Below, one piece after another: positions 20,811 through 30,902 of a stretch of DNA of 64,000 bases. The DNA lies in contig CP060225.1 in NCBI GenBank assembly GCA_023898485.1, positions 310,001 to 374,000 on the forward strand, in the 5' to 3' direction. The first letter of the stretch is position 1. Each line of letters begins with the position of its first letter. The notes under the pieces are model-generated. The model worked only from the letters and a program-made list of their open reading frames with translations. It was not told the origin of the DNA and did no database searches. Source of the DNA: Candidatus Peribacteria bacterium. Lineage in GTDB: Bacteria > Patescibacteriota > Gracilibacteria > Absconditabacterales > Absconditicoccaceae. The position numbers and the translations under genes are program-made.

Positions 20811-20820
20811 AATACAAAGA

Positions 20821-20850
20821 AAAAACCCACCTAAGATGGATGGGATTTTT
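20821..20850. terminator. Bidirectional terminator between convergent genes
   Basis: AAAAACCCACC pairs with GGATGGGATTTTT around a TAAGAT loop. A runs on one side and T runs on the other allow it to serve both the plus-strand DUF1846 gene and the minus-strand gene ending at 20862. Confidence 0.75.
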
Positions 20851-20861
20851 TGTGAATATTT

Positions 20862-21158
20862 TTAATGTGATACTTTGACAGTGAGATTTTTGGATGTAAT
20901 AGAATCTGGATTATAACAACTATATCGTTCAGCAGCATTGGGGATATTGTCCATCTGCTCTTCTGCATGTGCTGCAGCTTCTGCAGATTCTCGTCTCACG
21001 ATATCGGTATAGTTGTCATCAGAGTCTTGAGCAATCTCTCGTGAGATAAATCCTGGGAGGTCTGCCATTCGTTCGTCGATGATGCGAGATGCTATATTGA
21101 CCAACTGATCATGAGTTACTCCGTCTGCGAGCTGATAAGAAATGATGTCGTAGTACAT
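20862..21158 (-). CDS. Hypothetical small protein, 98 residues
   Basis: The start YYDIISYQLADGVTHDQLVNIA and the alternation of strand-helix-strand suggest a dimeric alpha-beta barrel of the antibiotic-monooxygenase/NIPSNAP kind, but no diagnostic motif is present. There is no TGA codon. It begins 4 bp after the stop of the stomatin-like gene on the same strand, so the two are very likely co-translated. Function unknown. Confidence 0.7.
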   Translation of the reverse strand: MYYDIISYQLADGVTHDQLVNIASRIIDERMADLPGFISREIAQDSDDNYTDIVRRESAEAAAHAEEQMDNIPNAAERYSCYNPDSITSKNLTVKVSH

Positions 21159-21162
21159 TGTA

Positions 21163-21930
21163 TTATTTTTTCTTATTAAAGCTATCGCCCAATCATTTGA
21201 TGGCTTCCATGATTTCGATAGGGATCATCCAGACCGTCGTATTGGACTGATCAGAAGAGATATCATTGACGGATTGGAGTGTTCTCAGGTGTAGTGCACC
21301 AGGAGCTTCTGCGAGAAGTCTTGCTGCTTCTTGGAGGTTTTTCGCAGATTGAAGTTCACCTTCTGAGGTGATAATTTTAGCTCTTTTTTCTCTTTCTGCT
21401 TCTGCTTGTTTACCGATAGTTCTTTTGAGATCATCGGGTATGATAATATCTTTGAGCTCTACGGAGAGGACATCTACACCCCAGTCATCTGATTTGGTGT
21501 CGACGATTTCTTTGATCATGTTGGATGCCTCTTCTCTATTCGAGAGGAGTTCGTCGAGTTCAAATCTACCGACGATATTTCTCATCGTGGTCTGAGCGAA
21601 CTGACTCATTGCATAGGCAAGATTCGCGACATTGATGATCGCACGATCAACTTGGTCTGCTTTGATTTTGTAATAGATGACAGCATTAATACTACAAGAA
21701 ATATTATCCTTAGTCATCGCTTCCTGTGATGGGACGTCGACTGCTCTTTCGCGAATATCTATTTGGGTCATACTTTGGATGATCGGGATGATGATTTGGA
21801 GTCCTGGTTTACGTGTGCTGGAATATTTACCAAGTGTAAATACCACTCATCTTTCATATTGTTTGATAACTTTGATACCTAACAGTAAGATGAAGATAAT
21901 GATAATTACTAAGATGATGGCGAGATTCAT
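21163..21930 (-). CDS. SPFH/Band-7 (stomatin-like) membrane protein
   Basis: A 255-residue protein with an N-terminal membrane anchor (MNLAIILVIIIIFILLLGIKV) followed by the SPFH domain: YERGVVFTLGKYSSTRKPGL (Gly by TGA), IDIRERAVDVPSQEAMTKDN, and DWGVDVLSVELKDIIIPDDL, then a coiled-coil segment rich in AEAEREKRAKI. It scaffolds membrane microdomains or works with a protease; ftsH lies elsewhere in this window. No NfeD partner is adjacent. It is transcribed with the 98-residue gene downstream. Confidence 0.93.
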
Positions 21931-21942
21931 AAGATATGATAC

Positions 21943-21980
21943 GAAAAAATAAAAGCCAGACGCGAATGGGTGTCTGACTC
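21943..21980 (-). terminator. Terminator after the HNH-like gene
   Basis: On the minus strand AGTCAGAC pairs with GTCTGGCT around a 10-base loop and runs into a T-rich tract (TTTTATTTTTT). It separates the pheT unit from the stomatin-like gene. Confidence 0.7.
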
Positions 21981-21984
21981 GTTC

Positions 21985-22431
21985 TTATGGTTTTGATCAG
22001 TCCTTTGCAAGTGCTTTGGCGACGATGGGGTTGATTTCTGATGTCGTGATGCCTAGGTCTGGAAGGATATGATTGCGATATATCTGTTCTAGGGATGATG
22101 AAGGATTCGAAAGGTTTATAGAGGGCGATAAAGGACTTCTTGTATGTTGGAAGATCATCTCATGGGGAAGAAGGTCAGGAAATGCTCTATGTATCCGATG
22201 GTGGATGTGACGAGGGAGAGAGACTTCATTGCGCTGTTTGGATGAGCCACCGAGCTCGCGGTAGATCATGTGATGTACTTCTAGGGGAGAGGGAGATTTT
22301 TGTCGTTCGTCTCGAGTGAGCTGGAGGTCATGGGGTTGGATATCTTCAGCTTGCATAATCTCTCCCATCCACTGAGATTGGAGGATGGTTTGGTGGATAG
22401 TGAGGAGGTGGATGAGATGTTTTTTAGACAT
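21985..22431 (-). CDS. HNH-like nuclease-fold protein, unknown role
   Basis: A 148-residue protein. The central segment LEVHHMIYRELGGSSKQRNEVSLPRHIHHRIHR carries the His-His...Asn...His pattern of HNH nucleases without zinc cysteines. The N terminus is helical and the C-terminal third contains a dispersed repeat (22090-22138). The ATG lies inside the 3' end of pheT (8-bp overlap), which implies translational coupling. One TGA Gly lies near the C terminus (KDGSKP). Nuclease activity is inferred from spacing of His and Asn only. Confidence 0.6.
22090..22138 (-). repeat. Dispersed dyad repeat inside the HNH-like gene
   Basis: The segment contains GGGATGATGAAGGATTCG and AAGGTTTATAGAGGGCG, both units also seen at 39030-39122. 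It encodes the proline/serine-rich stretch of the protein (SPLSPSINLSNPSSSL). It lies in frame and outside the HNH-like core. Confidence 0.5.
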
Positions 22432-24916
22432 TGGCAAAATCTTTCCTCAAAATAGCTCCTGTATTTTGTCCTACTGTGATAGCATTATCTAATATCTTAT
22501 TGATCTGATCAGAAGTGAGATCGTTGTCGGGATGATGGATGGATAGCTGGAGGGCGATGGACTTTTTGTCCGATGGAAGGTGTTCACCCTGGTAGACGTC
22601 GAATGCAATGACATCGGTGATATATTCCACCTGCCTGATGGCATCTATCAGTGCGCCAAAACTTTCGCTACGATCGACTACGAAAGAGAGATCACGGATA
22701 AGGATGTGGTCTTGGAGAGTATAATAGCTAGAAGCTGTAAGCTGTAAGCTAGAGGAAAGGTTTTCGAGAGCTGCAAGATCAAGGGTGTAGTAGACGAGAT
22801 CAGCATCTGATGAGAGTTTGAGTGCATCGAGGATGAGCGGATGCAGACGCCCGACGAAACCTATCACCTGACCATCAACAAGGACTTGTGCTTGCTGGCG
22901 TGGATGGAAATGTGATGATTCGGTAGGTTGATAGGTGGCGTCTGTCTCGAGTATATCATTGATAATATGTTTGGCAGTGAGGATGTTGCTCGTGAGGCCG
23001 TCCGTCGATGATGCATCATACAGCAAACCTCCAACCTGACGTGATTCGCGTGTCTGATTGGTGAGATTGGCGGTAGATCACCATGTGTCAGCGTATGATC
23101 TAGGCTCCCCTGCTCGGACTGATCCGATGGTATAGGGACGGAGTGAGTCGTAGAATTTATGATTTTTTACAATCAGACCCAAAAGATTGTAGAGCACACT
23201 ATGACTGAGGTGAGATTGTTCGGGTTGGAGAGGGTTTTGGAGTGTGGGAAGCTGTGTGGCATCTATACCGAAGAGCTCATACATCTCATCAGGAGCCCAT
23301 GGATAGGTCTCGACACTGTCGGCGTGGTACTGTTTGGTGAGGAGTGTCTCGATGCGTCGTTGGAGAAGGGGCTGACTGCTGGGTGACTGATGCGCGATGG
23401 TTGTGGGGATGGGTTTTGCTACCAGTGTGTCATATCCTACAATACGCACCACTTCTTCTGCCACATCGGCTGGGAGGGTGATGTCGCGAGGACTACGTCG
23501 TCGTGGGACGATGACTTCACTCTCTTTCACGACAAAACCCAGATCTTCTAGGACTTGCTCCATGCGATCTGCAGGGATATCTCCGACGATACGATGAAGT
23601 TCGTCCAATGATCGTGGGATGTGGATATTCTGAAGTGGTAATAGGGTGGCTGCACTGACTCCTGCTCGGTGGATCTCTCTGAGGTCTGGTTGCATATAGG
23701 TCATCATATCACGGAGGGCGATGATCATGGATTGGGTCATGAGAGGGCTTATATTCTTCTCAAAACGTGCAGACGCATCGGTACGTATTCCGTGTCTGAT
23801 GGCAGTTTTGCGGACGATGATGGGGTCAAAATTGGCAAGTTCGATCGTAATATTTTTGGTCGTGTCAGTCACTGCGCTACTCTGTCCTCCGATCACTCCT
23901 GCGAGTGCCAAGATCTTCTGATCATCAGCGATAACGATATCTTCCGGGGTGAGTGTGTGCTCTCCATCCATGAGATCGACAAATTGCTCTCCCTCGGCTG
24001 CCATCCTAACGGTGATGTTTCCCTGTATCTGATCTGTATCGAAACAGTGAATCGGCTGCCCTGTCTGGTACATGAAAAGATTGGAAAAGTCTACCCAATT
24101 GTTTCTAGGAGTAAGTCCAAGATCCAGGAGCTGGAGTCTCGTGTGGAAAGTGCTGCGGGTAACTTGTACGTCTGTTAGCGAAATAGCATAATATGCACGA
24201 CAATGGTCTGTTTTTACTTTTATGTTTTGGGTGTTGGTAGTTTCATTGTGTGATAGGTAGTCGAGGCTTTGGATGGCGTAGTCCGACCACTGGGTCAGGT
24301 TGTGTTTTTTGATCGCAGAGGGATTGGTCTGCTGGTACATAGCGTAGAGTTCGCGAGCTATCCCTGCATGTCCCATGAGATCAGGTCTGTGGGTGATGGT
24401 TTTGTTCTCGACATCGTAGATGACATTCTCGAGTCGTGGATATTTGGTCGTGAGCGATATACCCAGATCAGTATCAGTGATGTCAGCAAAATCCTCTGTC
24501 AATATCCAAATACCATGGAGTTCTTGATCTTCGTGGATTCATAGTTCTTCTTTGGCACAGATCATACCATTGGACTCGACTCCTCTGAGTTTGCGTGCAC
24601 CGATCGTGATATCGATAGCAGGGAGATGCGCTCCCGGTAGCGCTACAGGGACGAACATCTCTGGTCAGACATTGTCAGCGCCACAGCAGATCTGGAAGTG
24701 ACCGTGTGAGCCGCAGTCGACCTGGCAGACGGTGAGTTTGTCTGCATCGGGATGCTGTTCGGTACTCGTGATGTATCAGATCACGACGGACTCGGGGAGG
24801 CGTCTGGTCTGTACTTCTTCTATTTCGCAGGTATGAAGCGTCAAGTTATTGGATATGGTAGTCGGATCATCATGAAGAGTGAGTCGACGAGAGATGAGAG
24901 ACTGAGAGTATAACAT
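22424..24916 (-). CDS. pheT: Phenylalanyl-tRNA synthetase beta subunit
   Basis: An 830-residue subunit. The order is: a tRNA-binding (EMAP-like) domain with LTVCQVDCGSHGHFQICCGADNV; the B3/B4 editing region (NNWVDFSNLFMYQTGQPIHCFD and ALAGVIGGQSSAV); the B5 domain; the catalytic-like core with AEEVVRIVGYD; and the C-terminal anticodon-binding FDX-ACB domain (ILIRDLSFVVDRSESFGALID...VYQGEHLPSDKKSIALQL). The alpha subunit pheS is not adjacent in this window. The product is slightly long for the family; a low-complexity insert lies at 22726-22756 (LQLTASSYY). TGA is used sparingly. Confidence 0.96.
22726..22756 (-). repeat. Low-complexity direct repeat inside pheT
   Basis: The unit AAGCTGT occurs twice in tandem between two copies of AGCTAGA-like sequence, preserving frame. 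It encodes SSSLQLTASSYY, in the linker before the FDX-ACB domain. Other core genes here carry comparable in-frame inserts. Confidence 0.5.
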
Positions 24917-24938
24917 TGGATACTATTTTTCGTTGTAT

Positions 24939-24976
24939 AAAAATCCTCTCTACTCTAGGAGAAAAGAGGCTTTTTG
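24939..24976 (-). terminator. Terminator between cutA and pheT
   Basis: CCTCT and AGAGG arms with internal CTC/GAG pairing form a hairpin with T-rich flanks on both strands. On the minus strand it follows the cutA stop at 24995. Confidence 0.65.
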
Positions 24977-24994
24977 CAAGAGGAGATACTATTT

Positions 24995-25300
24995 TCAACT
25001 ATTTTTTACCCACTGGAGATAGGCATCAGACACATCGTCGGGTTGGAGCCAGATGATTTCGGGTATGTCATACGGATGATTTTTGTTAATATAGGCTAGT
25101 ATCTTTTCTTTATTCTCTGCTTTGAGCTTGAGGAGGAGGATTTTTTCATTCTCTGCTTTCATCTCTCCTTCTCGCATATAGTAGGATTTCACATTGTTGA
25201 TGCGCTGGACGCAGGCGACCATGCCTGAGCGGATCAGACCATTGATAAAATATTTACACTTGCGACCATCGTTAGGGTAAGAGATGAGACATAAGAGCAT
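24995..25300 (-). CDS. cutA: CutA1-family divalent-cation tolerance protein
   Basis: A 101-residue trimer-forming protein. The fold markers are present: ISYPNDGRKCKYFINGLIRSGMVACVQRI (the catalytic-like Cys-Val-Gln segment), then SYYMREGEM...ENEKILLLKLKAENKEKILAYI, NHPYDIPEIIWL, and the C-terminal YLQWV. The order matches CutA1 throughout. CutA is linked to copper tolerance in E. coli, but its general function is unclear. It is the last gene of the gyrA-def-GNAT side and is followed by a terminator. Confidence 0.93.
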   Translation of the reverse strand: MLLCLISYPNDGRKCKYFINGLIRSGMVACVQRINNVKSYYMREGEMKAENEKILLLKLKAENKEKILAYINKNHPYDIPEIIWLQPDDVSDAYLQWVKNS

Positions 25301-25330
25301 AAGAGTATAATAGTGTAAGATCGTAAAGGC

Positions 25331-25843
25331 TTATCAAAGTTTTTTATAGAAAAATATCGTATTGGGTGCTAGTGTTTTGTATTGTTGATGTAGGTAATGT
25401 TTTTCTAGTTCTTTATTATTTTCAATAATTTCATATCCATATGCACGATAAAATGCAACAGCTCGATCATAGTAAGTGTTTGTTTCTCCATAAAAATATT
25501 TGATTCATTCTTTTTGTAGCTTTTCTTCTATAAGATCTAAGAATCTGGTACCATATCACTGACGCTGGTATTGAGGAAGTATGTAGAAACCGTTGAGATA
25601 GATAGTGTCTGGTGCTTTGTGTTTTCGATAGGCTATACCTATCACGTTATCATTATCTTGAAGGAAATAATATTGATATCCCCTACTCTGATCCTCCTTT
25701 ATCTCATCTTCAGTAATGATTTCTAATAGATATTTGTGTAAACTTTGAGGTAGTGCTTGAGCAAAAATAGGAAAAATATCACTATTAAAATACACTAATC
25801 GTTGTTTTATTCTCTGATTTCATAGTGGGTGTAATGATAACAT
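25331..25843 (-). CDS. GNAT-family N-acetyltransferase
   Basis: A 170-residue protein. The GNAT core shows strand 4 (DNVIGIAYRKHKAP), strand 5 with the acetyl-CoA-binding turn YILPQYQRQGYGTRFLDLIEEKL (Gly by TGA, matching Q/R-x-x-G-x-G/A), and ETNTYYDRAVAFYRAYGYE near the end. The acceptor substrate cannot be deduced. It lies 8 bp after def on the same strand, so it is co-transcribed and may act in the same N-terminal processing context, though that is inference. Confidence 0.88.
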
Positions 25844-25851
25844 ATAAGAAT

Positions 25852-26388
25852 CTAGAAATTTAAAGATTTTTGATATCGATTACTAGTACAGAGTGTTTCC
25901 ATTGATATCATTCTATCCAAGAAAAATATTCATTGCAAATGATCATATTCATGCTGAAAGACTCTTGCTGCAAATCATTCCCGTTTTCATTCTTTTTGAT
26001 TTCCATTTTCATCATATCGTGTAGCTTGTATTTGCTGGTATCTGGGTACTTTTCCTTTGAGTCCAGTAGCTGGAGTAGCTCATGGCACACTGAGACATCA
26101 CTCTCGATCTTCTATAATTTTATCACAATGTGCTGTGATTGTTGGATTGATGATGATTTGCGGTCATTTGTTTTCGAGATCGGGATAGCTTTTTGTTGGT
26201 TGGATTCGTACAATAAACACCTGTAGCGATTCACCAATCTGAGGAGCCGCTATTCATACTCATCAGACCTTTTCTAGTGTTTGAATCATATCATTATATA
26301 GATTGTGATGTGATTTTATGTCCTCAATTATATTGGCTCTTTTTCTTAATATTGGATCTCCGATTTCTCTTAGTGTAAGAATTGCCAT
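25852..26388 (-). CDS. def: Peptide deformylase
   Basis: A 178-residue metallo-hydrolase that removes the formyl group from nascent proteins. The three motifs are intact: GGVGIAAPQIG (three Gly by TGA), EGCLSVPG (metal-binding Cys; Gly by TGA), and QHEYDHLQGIFFLDR (the two His ligands and catalytic Glu). The start MAILTLREIGDPILRK is standard. In the standard code the gene is cut at many places and hidden. It lies 47 bp after gyrA's stop, beyond a terminator. Confidence 0.96.
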
Positions 26389-26402
26389 TAGTGCTTTTGA
26401 GA

Positions 26403-26430
26403 TAAAAACTCCCAACCGAAGTTAGGAGTT
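26403..26430 (-). terminator. Terminator after gyrA
   Basis: AACTCC(C)AAC pairs with GTTAGGAGTT around a CGAA tetraloop, followed on the minus strand by TTTTTATC. It lies 6 bp after the gyrA stop. Confidence 0.75.
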
Positions 26431-26435
26431 AGATG

Positions 26436-28958
26436 TTAATCATTGTCTTGTGTATCTTCTTCAGAGTCTGGGATAAGTTTGGATGCTTGTTCTTTTTCTT
26501 TGGCTTTCTTTTCAAGTTTGTATTTGATGTTTTCTTCCATCTCTTCCCATGGAGTGTAGGCCATGGCGATAGGGCGCTTGGTGAGTTTGTCGAGGGATGC
26601 ATCAGGATCAGCGAGGTACATATTGTTGACGTCATGTGTTTCGATCTCATCATTGTCGAGTCTGACACGGACATTGCCTTCGACCACGGACATGATACCC
26701 ATGATCTTTTGTTTCGCATCAAGAGCAGCCCAGACATCACCGCGTCTACCTCTTTTTCGTATTCTGAGGTCATCTTTTACGTTGAGTAATTTTGCATTTT
26801 TGTCATCATGGATCATCAAGAATGGATCATCATAGTATCTACACATGTGGGCGATTTTGTCTCCATCTGCGAGATCGATAGCCTTGACTCCGCCGGCAGT
26901 TTTGCCCATAGGCCTGATATCTGACTCGTCAAAAATCAATCAGACTCCTTGTTGCGAAATGATTGCTAGTTTGTCTCCCTCGATCACGGGGACTACAGCT
27001 ACGATGCGCTCACCTTTGCCTGGGAGATTCATCACTACCGTAGGGAATTTCTTGAAACTGAGAACAAGTTCCTTTTTGATTTTTTTGATATTGTTGTGTG
27101 AGGTGAGGAAGGTGAGATATTTGTAGTCTGCGTTTCCTATCGTACGAGCGAAGACGATCTCTCCCTTGAGTCCGAAGTGACTCTTGAGATCGAGCGCATT
27201 ACCCGATGTTTTGTGTTCTCCGAGGTCTTTGAGTCTCTCTACCACCAATTCACCACGATCAGTGATGATGATGAGCTGGTCTTGGTTGTGTGTATAGACG
27301 ATCTCGAGTGTATCTTCGGAAATATTTTGGATTCTTGACTGGTACAACACCTTGATCTGATATTTGTTGTCGATCCAGAGAATAACATCTTCCTCTACCT
27401 TGTCTGCTGCATCGCGAAGCGCTTTGAGACTAGATGAAAGGTTGTAGACGGATGTGTCTTTGATGACTTTGGTTTTGCGTGCATCACCGTATTTGGTCTT
27501 CATCTCGGTGAGCTCTTCTATCACTACTCCATCACGCTTGAGTGGATCGTTCAAAATTCCCAGCAAGTATTCGATGAGTGCTTGTTTTTCTGCGATTTCA
27601 TCGATGATCTTTTGGATCTCCAAACCAACGAGTGATTGTAGTCTCATCTGGAGGATATATTCTGCTTGTACTTCAGAAAAATCAAATGTCTCCATCAGAC
27701 CTCTTTTGGCGTCTTCCTTGGTGTCAGAGTTTCTGATCAGGGCGATCACTTCATCGATGATATCAACAGCCTTTTTGAGTCCTTCGAGAATGTGGAGTCT
27801 GGCTTGCGCTTTGTCGAGTTGGTATGCTGATCTGCGTTCGACGACCGATCTTCTAAATGTGACATATTCTTCGAGCAAGTCTTTGATGTTGAGGAGACGT
27901 GGCTGAATACCACCTTCAATGAGTGTGACATTGTTGATATTGAAATTGGACTGGAGGTCGGTGCTTTTGTAGAGTTGATAGAGAATGGTGTCTGCATCGA
28001 AGTCTTCTTTGATAGTGAGGACGATACGGATTCCTTCTTTGGATGATTCGTCGGTGATGTCGATCACGCCATCGATTTTTTTGTCTACGACGAGTTGACC
28101 AATTTTTGCGACAAGATTGGATTTGTTGACGAGATAGGGTATTTCGTCAATCACAAGAAGGGTATTGTTTTTCTTATCTTTTTCGAAATGAGTCACGCCA
28201 CGCATAACAATACCTCATTTACCTTTTCTGTAGACTTCGCGGATGTTTTCGGGATCATAGATTTCTCCTGCGGTAGGAAAGTCAGGCCCCTGGATGATGT
28301 CCATGATATCATCGATCGTTGCTTCTTCATTTTGGATGAGGAGAAGTAATGCATCGACCACTTCAGTCAAGTTATGTGGAGCCATATTGGTTGCCATACC
28401 GACTGCGATACCCATGGTACCATTACAGAGATGATTGGGAAACTTGGTTGATAAGACAGTGGGCTCCTGCTCAGAACCATCGTAGTTATCTCTTCGATCG
28501 ACGGTATCTTGATCGAGGTCTGCCATCATCTCTTCTGCCAATTTGGTCAGTTTAGCTTCTGTATATCTCATAGCAGCCGCTCCATCCCCATCAATCGAAC
28601 CGAAGTTTCCCTGACCATCGACAAGTGGATATCTCATATTGAAAGGTTGCGCTAGACGCACCATCGCATCATACACTGAACTATCACCGTGTGGATGATA
28701 TTTACCGAGTACTTCTCCCACTACGGTAGCTGATTTTCTGTATTTTGCATTGGCTCTGAGACCGATATTGTTCATCGCATAGAGGATACGTCTATGGACA
28801 GGTTTCATACCATCACGAACATCAGGCAACGCACGTGAGACGATCACAGACATCGCATATTCTATATAGGATTTTTTGAGATCTTCGGTGATATCTTGTG
28901 GTATAGTACCGTCATAAGGAGTCAGAAGTTCTTCTTGATTTGGATTGGTTTCGGTCAT
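26436..28958 (-). CDS. gyrA: DNA gyrase subunit A
   Basis: An 840-residue subunit that cleaves and religates DNA. The breakage-reunion domain opens with YIEYAMSVIVSRALPDVRDG and contains the catalytic Tyr in AAMRYTEAKL. The quinolone-resistance region reads HPHGDSSVYDAMVRLAQ. The C-terminal domain has beta-pinwheel blades of the type EIVFARTIGNADY, and ends with an acidic tail (ESEEDTQDND-like). TGA encodes glycines in RKGKGGIVMRG. The start at MTETNPNQEE is preferred to an upstream GTG-type extension. GyrB lies 9 kb downstream on the same strand. Confidence 0.97.
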
Positions 28959-28980
28959 AGAGACAGACTTTTTACATAAA

Positions 28981-29008
28981 CAAAAAGAGGGCATTCGCTC
29001 CTCTCTTT
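28981..29008 (-). terminator. Terminator after the Na/Pi-type transporter
   Basis: On the minus strand AAAGAGAGGAGC pairs with GCCCTCTTTTT around GAAT, followed by TGTTT. It lies about 30 bp beyond the transporter stop and before gyrA. Confidence 0.75.
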
Positions 29009-29036
29009 ATAGACAACAGTACCATGAAAGCAAGTC

Positions 29037-30680
29037 TTAATACTGACGAATGGTATGTAAATCCTTGTCGAGGATGTCAGGACGGTAAATATCATGGAGG
29101 GCGTAGATGAGCTGTCTGTGGGTGTCTTGGAGACGGCGATAGATATTCATCTGACTTGAAACAAGATCATCTGGCACATTGCTTGCATCTCCTAACAGTG
29201 TACGAAGCTGATTCATACGGCCATTTCGCTGATTGATATGTGTGATGATCTCGTTGAGGCCATCTATACCAGTAGTCGTATCGAGTGTGAAGCGATATAT
29301 GCTTGTATGTACCAGATCTGTATGGGTACGAATATAGTCGTATTGTTCGGTGAGAAATACGTCTTTGGTGGTGCGAAGTTCTTGGAGATCGATCATGATA
29401 TCCTTGGTGTATTTGGCGGCAGTGGCGGTGCCTGTGAGTGCGTCGATGATCTTTTTGACAGCAGTGCGATCTTCCGGGCGTGAGAGTTCTTTGAGAGGTA
29501 TATTTCGTGCGAATTTGATAAGCTGATCGTGTCGGAGTTTGATATCATGATAGGCATCGAGTCGATTCTCTTTGGAATCATGTGTGATCCATCCAGTATT
29601 TCTCTTTTCGTTCGTCGTACCAACGACATGATCAACAAAATCTATCGCCAGACGGTGAAGATAGCGCGCATCACGGACGAGTGTGCGGACGGTCTGATGA
29701 GTAGCATCGGTCGGATCGAGATATGATGTCCTTCGAGTCACGACGAGTGTGTGGTCAGGGAGGATGTTTTGGATTCGTGTAGTATACTTTTTCACAAAGG
29801 GAAGGATGATAAGTGCTGTCACGAGATTGTAGGTCGTAATCAGTGCTGCGAGTGCTAGGGGCGCGTTGGTAGTAGGATCTATCCAGAGAGAGACGAAATC
29901 AATCAGGTAGTACATACCCAATCCACAGATGATCACGGTCACGAGATTGAACGCGACTTGGGTCAGGGCGGCTTGGAGTTTGATACGGCGATCACCTCGC
30001 GCTGCGAGTAATGCGGAAATAGTCGTCCCAAGTTCTGCGCCGAGTGATGTGGCTGCCGCTACAGGAAAAGGTATCAGACCCGCAAAGAGTGCAGTGAGGT
30101 TGATAGTATTCATAGCGGTGCTGGACTGCATGAGTGCAGTGATGACGAGACCGATGAGTCCATACACGATCAGCGGATAGTCGAGATACGTTGTCAGGTC
30201 GATAGCAGTTGCGATATCTCCGACCGATGTTTTGAGCATTCCCAGACCAAAAAATGCCATCCCAAAACCGAATGCCATGAGTGCATATTGTTTGATTTTT
30301 TCGTTTTTGGAAAAGAAGACAGAAATCAGACCCCCGAGGGCGAGAATTGGAATTGCTGCTGTGGTGATAGAAAACTTGAATCCGAGTAGGGAGATGAGCC
30401 AAGGCGTGAAAGTGGTACCGACATTAGCACCGATGATAATCGCAATCACTGAACTCAAACCAATAAGACCCGCACCCAGAAAACTAATCGCTAGGACGAT
30501 AGTAGCTGCTTGACTCTGGAGCGATGCCGCTGTCATCATACCCATCAGACCTGCTGATCGAGGATTTTTGGAATATTTTTCGAGGAGTTTTTTGATGGTT
30601 TTGGATCCGACAAGCTTAAGCTGATCCTCAAAGAGATGAAGACCAACCAGAAAGAACGCTAAGCCGGCAAGGAAATTCAT
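29037..30680 (-). CDS. Na+/phosphate cotransporter family protein with PhoU-like tail
   Basis: A 547-residue protein. The first 300 residues hold about eight membrane segments and the paired Q-S-S-type motifs (AASLQSQAATIVLAI and TALMQSSTAMNTINLT) that define NptA/PNaS transporters. Residues from about 325 form a soluble helical domain of the PhoU type (MIDLQELRTTKDVFLTEQYDYI). It uses no TGA at all, unusual for a gene of this length here. It would import phosphate with sodium. No pst genes are nearby. Confidence 0.93.
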   Translation of the reverse strand: MNFLAGLAFFLVGLHLFEDQLKLVGSKTIKKLLEKYSKNPRSAGLMGMMTAASLQSQAATIVLAISFLGAGLIGLSSVIAIIIGANVGTTFTPWLISLLGFKFSITTAAIPILALGGLISVFFSKNEKIKQYALMAFGFGMAFFGLGMLKTSVGDIATAIDLTTYLDYPLIVYGLIGLVITALMQSSTAMNTINLTALFAGLIPFPVAAATSLGAELGTTISALLAARGDRRIKLQAALTQVAFNLVTVIICGLGMYYLIDFVSLWIDPTTNAPLALAALITTYNLVTALIILPFVKKYTTRIQNILPDHTLVVTRRTSYLDPTDATHQTVRTLVRDARYLHRLAIDFVDHVVGTTNEKRNTGWITHDSKENRLDAYHDIKLRHDQLIKFARNIPLKELSRPEDRTAVKKIIDALTGTATAAKYTKDIMIDLQELRTTKDVFLTEQYDYIRTHTDLVHTSIYRFTLDTTTGIDGLNEIITHINQRNGRMNQLRTLLGDASNVPDDLVSSQMNIYRRLQDTHRQLIYALHDIYRPDILDKDLHTIRQY

Positions 30681-30773
30681 AAAGAATGACAGAGAATAAT
30701 GAAGGATTTGGAGTAAGTATAGTTGTAGGTTTCTTTTTTGTCTCTTTTCAACCTCTTTGGAGCTAGTTTCTTA

Positions 30774-30802
30774 TTGACAATAGGTCACATAACTTATTAA
30801 AT
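30774..30802 (+). promoter_or_regulatory. Promoter of typA
   Basis: TTGACA (30774-30779) is followed after 17 bp by TTAAAT (30797-30802). It lies in the 222-bp gap between the divergent transporter gene and typA. A second -10-like TATAAAAT element lies at about 30817. Confidence 0.6.
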
Positions 30803-30902
30803 ATGCTTACATCGTGTATAAAATGTATAAGTAGATTTTTCCTTTTGCAATTCTCTTACTTTTCTCTAGGGTAGAGCAATCGCCTTTATTACAACATAAC
30901 AC

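Noticed and set aside
25908..26090. Minus-strand ORF MCHELLQLLDSKEK...
   Set aside because: Out-of-frame reading of def. The correct frame shows EGCLS and HEYDH.
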